This document shows positions 12,808 to 24,896 of a stretch of DNA of 64,000 nt, piece by piece; position 1 is the stretch's first letter, and the number at the start of each line of letters is the position of its first letter. The notes below the pieces were generated by a model that did not search any database, was not told the origin of the DNA, and saw only the letters and a program-made list of their open reading frames with translations. Both the position numbers and the translations under genes were made by a program. Source of the DNA: Hydnum rufescens UP504 (Eukaryota > Basidiomycota > Agaricomycetes > Cantharellales > Hydnaceae); assembly GCA_014904985.1 (NCBI GenBank), contig MU128952.1, forward strand, positions 163,569 through 227,568, in the 5' to 3' direction.

Positions 12808-14021
12808 ATGGCGCCTCTCCAAAAGGCACACGTGAAGCTTCTGTACGACATCAGCTCGCCCTATTCGTATTTTGCTTTTGCTACCCTCCTTAGGTTCGTG
12901 TCTCACTCGTCCTGTTGCATTGGTCTTCCACCCGATCTCGCATTAACTGGAACTACTTTCTACAGATACAAGGAGGCGTGGAACTTGGATGTCGACCTGT
13001 TTCCTGTGAGTATGGCCTTTCCTCATTGATGATTCTCCTCGAGCCTAATTTATGGCCTCCTTTAGATTTTTCTAGGTATGTGGACTAGACAATGGGGAGA
13101 AAGGAGTGGGTTGATCCCTTTCCCGACTTGTCATGCAGGAGGGGTTATGGTGTACACTGAGAACACCCCGCCATCCCTCCGCCCGATGGAGGTGCCATAC
13201 ATCGTGAGCCGAGTTTCTGTCACAATGGTGCACACTGTGCGGGGGCGACCAGATGCTCACAGCCCTTGTCAATGCAGATTCTGGATAAAGGCCGGATTTC
13301 AGATCAGTATTCAGGTTAGGGTCGTGTTCTGTTGAACGACGGGTTTCCCTCTGACTGAATGAACGGTATCATGGCAACAGTGGACATTCGGTCCCCGCCA
13401 GGCCATCCCATGGATACGACGAGTCTGAACCTGATCCGCTTTCTAAGGGCTGTCCGGGAAGAGGAAGGGCAGGAGATTCTCGCTGAGTGTACACGACTTA
13501 TATTCGTACGTTCGATTTTTTTTCCAACCCATGTCGCGTACGATGCCTGATTGATTTCGCCCATTCCGGTGGAATCCCAGGAGGAATTCTATGCGGTCCA
13601 GACAGACTATAGGACTGAACAATTCTGGGAATGTCTCGTTCCTACTCTTACCAAAGAGAACTTGGCTCGCATCCGCCAATTGTCGCAAACGACCCGACAC
13701 AAAGAGGGCATCAAGGAAGATGTCAAAAATGCGGTTGAAAATTATGGGATGTTTGGAGCACCGTGGATGGTTGCGACGCGCGCGTCAGATGGAAAAGTAG
13801 ATGTCTTCTTTGGGGCTGATAAATTTGATGCTATGGGGTGGTGGTTAGGTACGTACGATCGATTTCCTTGGAGCGCCCCCTTTACCCATTGTAGATGTAG
13901 TCCTGATGAGTATCATCACTTCCTAGGGCCGGAATATGTCTGGAGGGGGCCATATCCCGATGGACAGAATCCTTATCCTATTGCCACCCCCCGGCACTCT
14001 GGTATAGTAGCTAGACTATGA
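12808..14021 (+). CDS. GST kappa / DsbA-like oxidoreductase, copy 1
   Basis: Thioredoxin-fold protein of the DsbA/GST-kappa family (also annotated as 2-hydroxychromene-2-carboxylate isomerase), probably acting on small electrophiles with glutathione. About 240 residues are encoded in seven exons. It opens KAHVKLLYDISSPYSYFAF, where the Ser in S-P-Y-S is the GST-kappa catalytic position. It continues YKEAWNLDVDLFP, GGVMVYTENTPPSLRP (cis-Pro region), HPMDTTSLNLIRFLRAV, TDYRTEQFWECLVPTL, NYGMFGAPWMVATR, VDVFFGADKFDAMGWWLG and a C-terminal GPEYVWRGPYPDGQNPYP. Introns are GT-AG and all keep frame, so this copy looks functional. Close copies lie at 23477 and 28496 and a diverged one at 32125. This copy lacks the HNH-like neighbour that precedes copies 2 and 3. 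Confidence 0.85.
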
Positions 14022-14290
14022 CGATCCCTGTATAACATGAGCACATCATTGAATACAGCCTTTTTTTGGAACATGTAGGCACGCCGCTGCTGCCACTGTG
14101 GAGCCTGAGGAAGGACGCTAATGTTACAAGGTCTATCCCTCACGCATCGTTCAGTACGGTCCAGATCCATAATAATTACAGGCGCCTTCGGATAGTTCAG
14201 CGGCATTAGGATTGCCGCGGGTAGGGAATACCTTACATACCAAACAAGGCACAAAAGATGTTCTCAATAATATTGTACCATGACTACCAT

Positions 14291-16340
14291 CTACAAGGTC
14301 TCTATCTGTCTGAGTCTATGCACAAAAGGATGATCTTGGGGATCCACAATTATAACATGACCATCTGCACATCCAATTGCAACTTGGGACTGACTAATCA
14401 GGCTTGATGCCATGGGTGCAGTTCTTGGGGAATGATGGGGAGGTATGTAGCATATACAGGCAGCAAGATTGCCCTGGGAGTCCAGTGCCTGGATCCAGCC
14501 ACCCACTCTAGTCCATATGAGAGAGCTAAGGCTGATGGTAGGGGGCAAGGGATGTGGAATTGAGCCAGAGACTAATTGAGGAGGTTGGGATGTCAAATCC
14601 CATGCAAAGGCCTGTGTAAGAGTTTGGGAGATCAGGGTGTGACCATCAAAAGAAAATGCAACAGCTTCAATTTCAGTGGCTTCAAGAGTCGCAATGCATA
14701 CACCAGACATGGCATCCCACAGACATACAGTATGATCCCAGGAGCCTGATGCAAGCTGCAAACCATTGGGTGAAAATGCAACTGAGGAAACTGGACCAGA
14801 ATGGCCTTCAATAGTTGCAATGTGCACATGCAACACAGGATCCCACAAGCATACAGTCTTATCATGTGAACCTGATGCCAATTGCAATTGGGAACTGTTG
14901 TGTGAAAATGCAACTGAGGAAACTGGACCAGAATGGCCTTCAAGAGTTGCAATGTGCACACCCAACTTGGCATCCCATAAGCATATGGTATGATCCCCAG
15001 AACCTGATGCAAGTTGTAACCCATTGGGTGAAAAGGCAACTGAGGAAACCCATTTAGAATGGCCTTGAAGAGTTGCAATATGTGCACCCAACATGGCATC
15101 CCACAAGCATAGGGTACAATCCCCAGAAGCTGATGCAAGTTGGGTCCCATCAGGTGAAAATGTGACTGAGGTAACCCAATCAGAGTGACCTTGAAGAGTT
15201 GCAATGTGCCTGCCTGACATCACATCCCATAAGCATAGGGTATGATCCCCACAACTTGATGCAAGCTGTAACCCATCAGGTGAGAATGTAACTGAGGTAA
15301 TGGCATGAGAATAGCCCTGAGGTACAATGTGCATGCCTGACATTGCACCCTGTAGGGGCAGGGCCCCTGATGTGAGCTGTAACTTGAAGCTGTTGTGGGG
15401 AGATCCAACTGAGGCAACCTGACCAGAATGGCCTTGAAGAGGTGCAATGTGCATGCCAGAGGTGATATCCCACAGGCATAGGGTATAATCCCAGGAGCCT
15501 GATGTGAGCTGTAAACCATCTGGTGAAAATGCTACTGAGGAAACTAGATAGGAATGGCCTTGAAGAGTTCCAATGTGTGCACCTAACATAGAGTCCCACA
15601 AGAATATGGATGTATCATATGAACCTGATGCAAGCCATAAACCATTGGGTAAAAATGCAACTGAGGAAACTGAACCAGAATGGCCTTGAAGAGTTGAAAT
15701 GTGTGCACCCAACATGGCATCCCACAGGCATAGAGTATGATCTGCAGAACCTGATATGAGTTGTAACCCATCAGGTGAAAATGCAACTGAGGAAACCCAA
15801 TCAGAATGGCCTTGAAGAGTTGCAATGTGCATACCAGATATTGCATCCCACAGGCATAGTGAGGCTGATGCAAGCCATAAACTGTCTGGTGAAAATACAA
15901 CTGAGGTAACCCCATGGGAATGGCCTTCTAGAGTTGAAATGTGTGTATTGGACATGGCATCCCACATGTGGAGGGTGTGATCCCAGGATCCTGATGCAAG
16001 GCATGAACCATTGGGTGAAAATGCAAGTGAGGGAATCTCAAGGGAATGGCTTGGAAGGATTGCCCCTGACATGGCATCCCACAAACAAATAGACTCATCT
16101 GTGGATCCTGATGCAATCTGTAAACCAGCTGGTGAAAACACAAGTGAGGCAACCCCATGAGAATGACCTTGAAGAGTTGCAATGTGTGTGCCCAACACTG
16201 CATCCCACAAGCATACAGTATTATCCCAGGATCCTGATACAAGCCATAAACCATCTGGTGAAAATGCAATAGAGGTCACCCAACCAGAATGGCCAATGAA
16301 GGTGCTCAAGGTCTGTGGCCATTGGGCCTCCACACCCTGA
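14291..16340 (-). repeat. Tandem WD40 repeat array (126-bp period)
   Basis: About 13 tandem copies of a roughly 42-residue (126-bp) unit of the form 'TLQGHS-x-VSSVAFSPDGLQ' then 'LASGS-x-DHT-x-CLWDAM-x-G-x-HIA'. The repeats resemble one another far more than typical WD40 blades do. Three are degenerate: one has lost the GHS turn (near 16050), one has lost the SGS-DHT segment (near 15860) and one reads HNSFKLQLTSGALPLQG in place of blade residues (near 15370). High internal identity with odd partial units points to recent unequal exchange within the array. The base composition of this exon is visibly more A/T-rich than that of the NACHT exons upstream. Confidence 0.85.
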
Positions 16341-18901
16341 AGCACCTTGACACAACTCTTCACATCTGTTGAATATGTGTGGTATAGCACAGTGTCACAT
16401 GGTGTGAATGCCAATGCAGAATGATACACTTGAAGCACACTCTCCCTTATGAGTTCACTGTGAGCGAGAATGAACCGTTTTGCATCCGCCAGTATAGTAA
16501 TTATGGTCGTCTCGCACTTTGAATTCATCTGTCATCGGAGTCACTCCTCAATCAGTTCCTGATCCAACATTCAATAGTGGATCCACTTACTGCCCACCGG
16601 TGCGCCTCTTCCATTGAGGTTACGGCACTATACATATTCCCAATTAGGCTCATCGCTTCGAACCACATCAATATTGACCGCATTGAAATCCCTCCAGTGC
16701 CTCCACCATTCTCTTCTCCCCCAATTCCACACACAACAGATGCGACGCCCAATACCTGCATGCATATTGCACCTCCGCCGATAGTGCATCTCTCACTTTC
16801 TCGTTCAATCCCTCCACTTCGCTGTTCAAAGGCGACATATCCAAGATCCCTGCAATGTCCTGCTTCAAGAATGTCGCCATAAGCTCGAAGCATCGCAAGG
16901 CATGTCGCAGCTCCTGATCTGGCACAGCAAGAATCACGAACTCGGGGATAGAGCATCGTGAAGGATCGGTAATGAAGTCACGAAATGAAGGATGATAAAT
17001 ACGAGGGGCCTCGTCTGGAGTGGAAGGAGGGACGATGACCGAACGAAGGTGACGGAGAGCGGTATCAACGTCGTCCAGTGTATACTGGACAAACCGTGCC
17101 AAGGAGCCGATCGGTAGAGGTTGGCGCAGCAAGACGATACTCCCGACCACCGCTTGAAAGCGTTTCACAATCACTTTGCGATTAGAATTGGAGAGCGAAT
17201 TCCGGAGGACCTCCACATATAAGCTGTCCAGCTGCGAGTACGGCGTCGCTTCCGATTCCTTGCTCAGCTGTGTATCCAGTATAAGGCGTAGATTATTACG
17301 AGGGTCTCGAACACGAGAGTCGCCAATGAATCGGATCGATGTGGCCGCATAAATGAAAAGTTTCCCGATTTCTCGACGAGCCTATGTATTTCCCCCTCCG
17401 TGGTCCAATCCGCAACCATACGGAGACCGAGATTCTGGGGAATCTTCTTTAATTCAGACCGAATGTAAAGACGCAGGTCTTCCTCGATGACTGACGCCTC
17501 GATATCATGAAGGATTCTCTTTGCGAGATTCCTGACCTCATCGAACACGGAGGAGATATAGGGCTCCGGGCGACTGGTAATTAAGATGCGAAGGAAGGGT
17601 AACCGCGTGATGTGAGCAAGCAGTAGTTGTAAAATTGTGGCAGTGCCCTGTTCTTCACACTCGTCGAGTGCGTCCAGAACGATGAGTGTGGGCCGCCGGT
17701 GCGAGTCGAGTTGGCCAAGGGGCTTCAAGATCAACCCCTCAAACTGAGCCAATGGTTTTTTGTGGCCCAACGTCGCGTCTTGTTGTATGGCCTGCCCGAT
17801 GATGTTTTTGAACTCGTGATCCGATTGTGCGAGTTGGAACGCAAGCGTGGGGAAGACCAATTGTGGATCGCGCAAGCGTGCGTCACTCCGGGAAAAGAAA
17901 AAACTCCCCCCTAGCATGCCATTCTCGTCCGCTCGCTCGGCCACCGTTTTCGCAATCGTTGACTTGCCAATCCCGGCGAGTCCAATGAGCCAATATACAG
18001 GCGGCGTTCCGCTTTCCATGCTCTCAAACCATGACATGATCTCTGCCAGTACTGAAACACGGGTGCCTTCGAGGCATGACAATGGGGCATCATCACGGCC
18101 AGAGTCGTAGGCCGCAGAATCAGCACGAGGGAGAGATATGACAGCCGCAGATCGTCCTGTGAAGGGGGATGTCAACGAATGAACAGCCGAAAGTGGAGGA
18201 ATTCTTACTTTCGAGCAATAATTCTTGTTCTTGACGCAGTGTTTGGCTAACCTGAATTATTCAGGCCACTAAGAAAGATGCAGTTACACGTACTGTCAAC
18301 AAACATACCTGAAAACGATCAAGGGCCGCCTTGAGGTTCTGGGCAAAAGTGTGCAGATCGTTTTCATCCTTTTGCCGTTCCAAGAAGCGACGTACAACGC
18401 CTGCGGAAGATTTTGACTCCACATTTGATGAATACTCTCCAGATCTCTACGTTCGATGCCTTAGGTACCACATTGGCATTGTGAATCACAGTGTGATGAC
18501 TCACCTACTTAATCTCTGGACCTCGTCCTTGAGACCAGACGAGAGATTGTTTTGATCCATTTTCGTCAAGGGTTCCAGAAGTTCGGTCAGGAATCGAATA
18601 TGGTTTTCTAGATCTAGAAGTGTCGAGCTGTTGCGAGAGGTTTTCTGGAAGGGCACAATGAGCATCGAGCGAACATGGGTCTAGAACTGATACTGACATT
18701 GACTCCTTCGATGACTTCGAGTACAGTACCAATTCCGCCCCGAGCACCCGGAAGAGGGATCGCGTCGAGGGCGTTATGAGCAAGCTGGAGGACCATCAAG
18801 GAGATGCCTTTGGTAGCCTTCCCAGGCTTAAGAGAACGCTTCATCCGGACAATGGGGGTGTGTGGGCAGCCAAAGGTGGATTTGTGAGGATCGTCCTCCA
18901 A
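14291..18901 (-). CDS. NACHT-WD40 STAND receptor (NWD family), two frame breaks
   Basis: STAND NTPase of the fungal NLR-like class; relatives act in heterokaryon incompatibility and non-self recognition. In order on the minus strand: an N-terminal helical adaptor (18901-18310; a possible start is the ATG at 18844; includes LQLAHNALDAIPLPGARGGI and VRRFLERQKDENDLHTFAQN). Next is the NACHT domain (18175-17300) with Walker A GLAGIGKSTIAKT and Walker B TLIVLDALDECEE, then a winged-helix-like region (PLPIGSLARFV, YHPSFRDFITD). Last is one 2.2-kb exon (16528-14291) with about 13 WD40 repeats of 42 residues. The splice HRWA|gtaagt...gacag|MNSKCE joins the halves. Two single-base contractions break the frame: T run 17361-17363 (restoring EKSGKLFIYAATSIRFIGDS) and C run 16690-16692 (restoring SMRSILMWFEAMSLIGNMYS). 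Either a pseudogene or sequencing error; I favour error. Confidence 0.85.
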
Positions 18902-20243
18902 TCTGTGGGGAGGGGTAGATTGGAGGATTTGGTGAGATTAGTAAGGGAATGATTTGCATCAACTGTCACTGTCTTCATGGCCAAACAATTCGATTGTCAC
19001 GTTACAGTACGTTCTGTTGACCTATTTTGGGTTCAGAAGTGCTACACTTATCATGGCCGTCTACACGCCTTCGATGCGAGCTGCTACGATATAGTCAACA
19101 TCCTTCTCCTCTGGCTACGCTCAACAAATCCATACTCTAGCCCTTCCTCCCTCTTTCCGCTCGGAAACTCGACCAATTTGTGACTTTCCATGTCATCCTT
19201 GACGGCTCAACCAAATATGGCTGGGCACAGGTTAAGTAGATGTGAATAACTACTCGACGCACGGGGATTTTGTACCTGCAATGAAACGAACAATGACTCT
19301 GGCTATCCTTGTGTTTTATGGCACCTCAGTTTCAAGCGTCCAGAAACGAGCGTAATTCGAGAGGATGCGTGGCTCCTTGATTGCTTTCGATGGGTCTGGT
19401 GGATATTTCACTTTCCTTTGCCATGGCCACGTTGACATTCGAGCCTTCGAAGTATATATGTGGACTCTACGAGGGACCTTCCTCTTGTGTTCGGAACAGA
19501 GTATCGGGGGAGCCCGTGATGCATCTCGGCCGAACTGAACATTTTACGAACGTGGTGATCGTGACATCCTCTGGGGTGGAAACAGTCAGGTTTCTGGCTA
19601 CCGTTTGTGCAAAGTCGGTGGTTTCTGTCGTTTCCGCTTCGGGCACTTGGTGCTTTGGTCTTGAGACCAAAATCTCGGACACGATGGATCAAACCATTGG
19701 ATCTACTCTGGGAACACCCAAGGACGATCTTGGCAAGGCCCTCGGAAGTGCCACCCAATGTATGAAGAATTCATCGCAGCAGATTCGATCGTGGTTGGCC
19801 GTGACTCCGAGATAGAGCAATCGAATTTGAATTCTGTTCTCGAAAACCCGGCGCCCCTAGGCACTCCTCACTCGTCTCTAGGTCTCTACAAGCTTCCAGC
19901 AGATCAGCTCGACCTAATTATGGGACCGATGTTGACTTCACCGGCGAATAATTGTAGTTCCATGTATTCAGTGTCATAAACTAGAGGTGACGTCAGTGGC
20001 ACTCGAGACCAAGGCCTCAACGTTTCATATTCACAGACTTTTCAGCACTCAAGGGCGACCAAGAGTATAAAGTGTTTCGCTTCTCGTCGCTGGACAAATC
20101 GGATAGATCCCCAAAACCAAGAATCCCAATAGTATGGAACCACCAGTAATTGAAATGGAGAAGATTAGCAACGAAACCTCAAAGAGCGGTGCGAATGCGG
20201 TCCAAGGAAAGGGCTTGGAAAGATCGTATTTTTAATAACGCCT
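18902..20243. other. Region without a supported gene
   Basis: Upstream flank of the STAND receptor gene. Both strands carry overlapping open frames around 19381-19815 (plus: FTNVVIVTSSGVETVRFLAT; minus: DFAQTVARNLTVSTPEDVTI). Neither has recognisable domains or clean splice partners, and I cannot choose between them. The first, non-coding exon and promoter of the receptor gene may lie here. No repeat or RNA gene was seen. Confidence 0.35.
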
Positions 20244-20776
20244 GTGCTTCCATCGTCCACAACTGAAAGAAGTGTTCCTTACGGTCCCCAGCCCCCCTGG
20301 TTACTGGTTCTGGCAATGGTGAGAAAAATCCTTTTGCATTTCTATCAAATACACTGCTGCGGTCGCGGAACCTCCGCCCCTATGGAGATCCCCTCCACTT
20401 CCTCACGCGCGTGCGAGTGTGAGGATGTAGGGGAGGAAGAGAGCATGATGGACGTCGCACCCAAGGGTATGGATGGTACGGGCAAGGGCAAGAAGGGCTG
20501 GTTTGATAACCCTAGCATCAGACTCGGTGAGTGAGAGGATCTGTGCAATGTTGTATCAAATATCAGTCCTGCTTTTCAATCCAGTCCATCATCTCTTGCA
20601 TGTTTCTCCCCGAGTCGATGAATTTTGCTGAATCCCCTGCATTGCTGCTTCTAACCTCTGTCATCTGCTTCTTGCTTTCAGTCAATGTGAAGGAAGCCCG
20701 AATGCCCTATGATCCATCAAGCTATCGGGAGCGGGAGCTCTTTGGCAATAGAGTCGAAAATAAGGCCAAGCACTGA
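20244..20776 (+). CDS. Hypothetical small protein
   Basis: I do not recognise this protein. What supports a gene is a clean phase-1 splice: exon one ends GKGKKGWFDNPSIRL, with donor G|gtgagtg at about 20527. Exon two starts after ttgctttcag at about 20682 and reads VNVKEARMPYDPSSYRERE then LFGNRVENKAKH-stop at 20776. The segment before GMDGTGKGKK is acidic and low-complexity (EDVGEEESMMD), and the open frame reaches back to 20244, but the true start is uncertain. The C-terminal part is basic and soluble with no membrane span. It lies just upstream of the duplicated HNH/GST-kappa units and is not itself duplicated. Confidence 0.4.
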
Positions 20777-21108
20777 GGAGTTGAAGGGCGTTCGCATCTT
20801 AATTGCATGGATCCCCCGACAAAGGTGAAATCCCTGAATTAACAAAGGCGAGTTTCCGCCTGCATTTCCTACCGTTGACTGATATTCCTGATAACACCGT
20901 GCACCGTTGGTAGTCTCGAAATTTTCGAGGCCCTGATAAACCCACGAAACCGCCTGCGGCAATTTCCACACTGCCACGCTAGCAGAACCTTGGTGGTGAA
21001 AATTGTCAGAACGAAAAAAATCTTGAAAAATACGGCTAACTGTCTATTACCTCGTTGAATTGGCCCTCTGCACAACGCCAGTTCTAAATAGTTAACGCTT
21101 GGCTATCC

Positions 21109-22433
21109 ATGAAGTTCTACGACATCTTTGATCCAAATGGCTACAACAATGTTTTTGTGTTCGCCTATCCTTTCGACCCCATACTTATGGCAGGTTCTTG
21201 CTCTCGTTTCTAATTGTCTTTCGGTCGTCTGCTCATTCATCGACTGCTCCGGACCGTAAGGATGCCATATCCCGACATCACCTGAAAAAAGAACTGTAAG
21301 AGCGAAGGCGTTCTACAGATGGTTGTGCGGCTTCCTTGGAGTTGAAACCGACAAGAAATGGTCTCTATATCCTTGCAACATCAAACCGGGACCCCACCCA
21401 TTTTCTGTCGATATTGATTCTGCTCCGAAGGAACCCATCGAGAGGGATTCAATAGCCCCCTCTCGCCTGGAGCATACATTATCCTCATCGATGGTTAGAT
21501 CTTTTCGAGAGTCTTCCGGCCGGGTTTAGCTCCGTCTTCTGGCTGATTGTTGGTCGGATTTTTAGAGACGAATTCCGCCGCTTTAGTCTCCTCCGACCTA
21601 CTGGATTCCGAGGCACTGCTGGCTTTCCCAGTGGGTAGTTCCCCTAAATTACCCAACAATCGCTCGATATCAATAAGGGGGATCATCCACCATCCACAGA
21701 GAAGCATTACAGCGGTCCCCGCTTCAATTCCTTCAAGTTCTTTCTGCAATATCACCGGAGTGCCGCTTAGCGATGAGAATAAGAGCGTCGTTCCGATCAT
21801 TCAAAACAGGATTGAGGAAAAACGATTGATAATCGTGAGTTATTATCCCGGACTCGCATCCAATCATTGAAATGTGACGTGCGTTTGCTACATCTGCATC
21901 TTTGCCTGGGATTGTAGTTTGTAGGACCATATGAAGAACTTCCTGCGGACCTCGATACACCTCAAAATTACTTGACGATGGCCTCGTCTCTTCGGCCTCA
22001 TTTCGATCAATATGCATTTGGCATTGATGTTGATGTATGAAGGGATATTCTACTCTTTCTCGGGCACCATGGGCGACACTGACAGTCGTTTAGGACGATT
22101 ATCGGATTATTCAATTTTCGAAACCCACGCCCGAGTTCGACATCACCAACGCCGGCACTCTCAAGATGCCCGAGTCCCAGGCCATGCCCTACTCCAACTG
22201 CCTCAGGCTCCATTTCCAGCTTTGTATTCACATGTACCTCGCCTCGCCTCCTCCCGGGGCGCAGACATTCACCACCTGGGAACTGAATTGTCTACAGGAC
22301 GAGGTGGGGCTTTATGAAGAGGACGAACCCCTCCCAGAGTTGACTGATCCGGTGTGGGACTCACCTCTCGGACGAGAAGTCCTCCGGTCAATTATCGCTC
22401 GAGGTGGTGTGTACTCATTACGCGTTATGCCAT
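21109..22433 (+). pseudogene. HNH_2-type nuclease-like gene, decayed copy A
   Basis: Remnant of a multi-exon fungal protein that I tentatively place with the HNH_2 endonuclease family. An exon reads MKFYDIFDPNGYNNVFVFAY, then RWLCGFLGVETDKKWSLYPC and NIKPGPHPFSVDIDSAPKEP. A later segment has FCNITGVPLSDENK, resembling the 'C-x-ITG' start of an HNH_2 core. Next comes QNYLTMASSLRPHFDQYAFG (in copy A/B/C consensus form), fitting the 'N-x-L-x-L....H-x-FD-x-x-x-F-x-I' end of that core. The tail DYRIIQFSKPTPEFDITNAG continues in frame to SPLGREVLRSIIARG. One base is missing before SRLEHTLSS compared with copy B (LLSPGAYIILIDG), and other breaks prevent a continuous frame. The family assignment is inference and no catalytic His cluster is clearly intact. 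Confidence 0.45.
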
Positions 22434-23476
22434 GACCGATTCAAACTAAACCCCGGTATGCAAGTTTCCACCTAGCACTAGTACGAGAATAAAGTATGAT
22501 GTCTGTCTCGCTGGTCGTTGATGGCCCCAATCCGAATGTATGCTGATGGTCACGCAGTTTTTGAGCGTTTCTAGGTGGACTCTCTCGATTATCAATACAA
22601 ACAGACAACCGAACTCTGCAGAGTTGCCCGAAGTCGACTCTAAATCAGTGGCGACACGATGGGGGGAGGCACTCGTCTTCCGCGGGTCCATTATGTACTG
22701 TACTACATTAGGCCTATAGGTTTGGCTCTTCAAGGAGGCACTCTGCACAATCCCGAACGTAAATTGAAAATGCACCCCTTTCTTACTGTGGTGGGAGTGT
22801 TGACTCCCTGCTTGGACAAATCGGGTAGCGGCGAACACGCGTGGGGAACTGAACGTGCAGGTATCGTGGATGTGTTTCCTCCCCCCATAAAGGATGGGAT
22901 ATAGATCAATCAAGCCAAGGGCTCCCTCCTACCTGAATGCAGCAAGTTCAGGGCTGGACTGTAAAAGAACACCTAGTAGATAGCCTGGCATCAGCTGATG
23001 CCATTCTCTTCGAATTGCCAGAAGAGACATAAATAATTGCCGCAGGATGCATCATATTTTACTTACCATCACCTCGGAGAAAGGGTTTTCGTCGCGTAGG
23101 GCGTCCCGAAAGAGGCGAGAGATTTGATGTAGTGGGGGTTGGCTGGTGATTGCACAAATCCGAGTCCAAATTCAAATCGATGTCTATTGGCAGCCCGGAT
23201 TTCGGCTGGAGGCATTGTCGTTGGGATTGGCGGACACCAATGTAACTATAGGGCGTCCCGAAACTGATACTTACGTGCATGTGCACTAAAGTAAAAGTAA
23301 AATTGCAATGGATGTTGCTGATTTTTTGTGTTGCAAACGCGGGTGAATTCTGAATCATCTGAAAGTGTGCAATCGTTGTGAATTTTCGGGAAGGGCAAAT
23401 TCTTCTAAAAATTCTCTGGAAACTGTAAGTTTCACAAAGATTTGCTGTCATAAAACTCCAGCTGTCAACTGCAATA

Positions 23477-24678
23477 TGTCGTCCCCCCAAAAGGCACAAG
23501 TGAAGCTTCTGTATGACATCATCTCGCCTTATTCGTATTTTGCTTTTGCTACACTCCTTAGGTTCGTATCTCACTCATCCTGTTGCATTGGTCTTCTACC
23601 CGATCTCGCATTAACTGGAACTACTTTCTACAGATACAAGGAGGCGTGGAACTTGGATGTCGACCTCTGTCCTGTGAGTATGGCCTTTCCTCATTGATGA
23701 TTCTCCTCGAGCCTAATTTATGGCCTCCTTTAGGTTTCCCTAAGTATGTGGACTAGACAATGGGGAGAAAGGAGTGGGTTGATCCCTTTCCCGACTTGTC
23801 ATGTAGAAGGGGTTATGAGGTATACTGAGAACACCCCGCCATTCCTCCGCCCCATGGAAGTGCCATACTTCGTGAGCCAAGTTTCTGTCGCAATGGCGCA
23901 CACTGTGCGGGGGGCGACCAGATGCTCACAGCCCTTGTCAATGCAGATTCTGGATAAAGGCAGGATTTCAGATCAGTATTCAGGTTAGGGTCGTGTTCTG
24001 TTGAGCGACGGGTTTCTCTCACTGAACGAACGGGATCATGGCAACAGTGGACATTCGGTCTCCGCCAGGCCATCCCATGAGGGCGGACCTGACCCCCTTT
24101 CTAAGGGCTGTCCGGGAAGAGGAAGGGCAGGAGATTCTCGCTACGTGTACACGGCTCATATTCGTACGTTTGATTTTTTTCCAACCCATGTCGTGTACGA
24201 TGCCTGATTGGGGCTTCGCCCATTCCGGTGGAATCCAGGAGGAATTCTATGCGGTCCAGACTGACTATAGGACTGAACAATTCTGGGAATGCCTCGTTCC
24301 TACTCTTACCAAAGAGAACTTGGCTCGCATCCGCCAATTGTCGCAAACGACCCGACACAAAGAGGGTATCAAGGAAGATGTCAAAAATGCGGTTGAAAAT
24401 TATGGGATGTTTGGGGCACCGTGGATGGTTGCGACGCGCGCATCAGATCGAAAGGTAGATGTCTTCTTTGGGGCTGATAAATTTGATGCTATGGGATGGT
24501 GGTTAGGTACGTACGGTTGATTTCCTTGGAGCGCCCCTTTACGCATCGTAGATGTAGTCCTGATGAGTATCATCAATTCCTAGGGCCAGAATATGTCTGG
24601 AGGGGGCCATATCCCGATGGACAGAATCCTTATCCTATTGCCACCCTCCGGCACTCTGGTATAGTAGCTAGGCTATGA
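23477..24678 (+). CDS. GST kappa / DsbA-like oxidoreductase, copy 2
   Basis: Near-identical paralog of the gene at 12808. It starts MSSPQKAQVKLLYDIISPYS, with the catalytic-position Ser in S-P-Y-S. It keeps the same exon structure and the same C-terminal exon GPEYVWRGPYPDGQNPYP. Differences from copy 1 include a Cys replacing Phe in VDLCP and an in-frame loss of three codons (HPMRADLTPFLRAV against HPMDTTSLNLIRFLRAV). Altered splice-site context around 23740 gives KGV in place of GGV. No frame break was seen. It sits in duplication unit A directly downstream of the HNH-like relic. It is probably functional, though a shortened helix at the three-codon deletion might affect folding. Confidence 0.8.
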
Positions 24679-24896
24679 CGATCCCTGTATAACGTGAGCC
24701 CATCATTGAAATCATTGAACACAGCCTTTTTTATGGGACACGTTGGTATGCCGTCTCTGCCATAGTGGAGCTTGAAGAAGGGCGCTGGTACGAGAAGGCC
24801 AATACCTCGCGCATCATTCAATATGGCTCATTAGTTTGGCGACATCAGTGCTGAGGAATCTGGTGCGCCCGGCTGCCGGCAGGCGCCGAGGGCATA

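Larger units (their letters stand above)
20953..24890 (+). repeat. Segmental duplication unit A (HNH-like + GST-kappa)
   Basis: First of three related segments. The homology to unit B (from about 25430) starts at the shared 'gcctgcggcaatttccacact' near 20953 and runs through a decayed HNH-like gene, a conserved non-coding stretch (22440-23470), the GST-kappa gene and its 3' flank ('ttggcgacatcagtgctg' near 24836). Apart from two insertions in the array (24897-25280 and 27721-28311), the units are nearly collinear at about 4 kb each. Divergence is by scattered substitutions and small indels. Confidence 0.85.

Noticed and set aside
14766..15057. Plus-strand open frames across the WD40 exon
   Set aside because: They repeat with the 126-bp period and are antisense shadows of the WD40 array.
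19381..19815. 144-codon plus-strand frame as a gene
   Set aside because: Fully overlapped by similarly long minus-strand frames, with no motif or intron evidence to choose a strand.
21495..22231. Minus-strand frames in the duplicated units (for example SGTPVILQKELEGIEAG and HIDRNEAEETRPSSSNFE)
   Set aside because: Preserved in unit B only because the DNA is duplicated; they overlap the plus-strand HNH-like text, lack splice logic and contain no domain.
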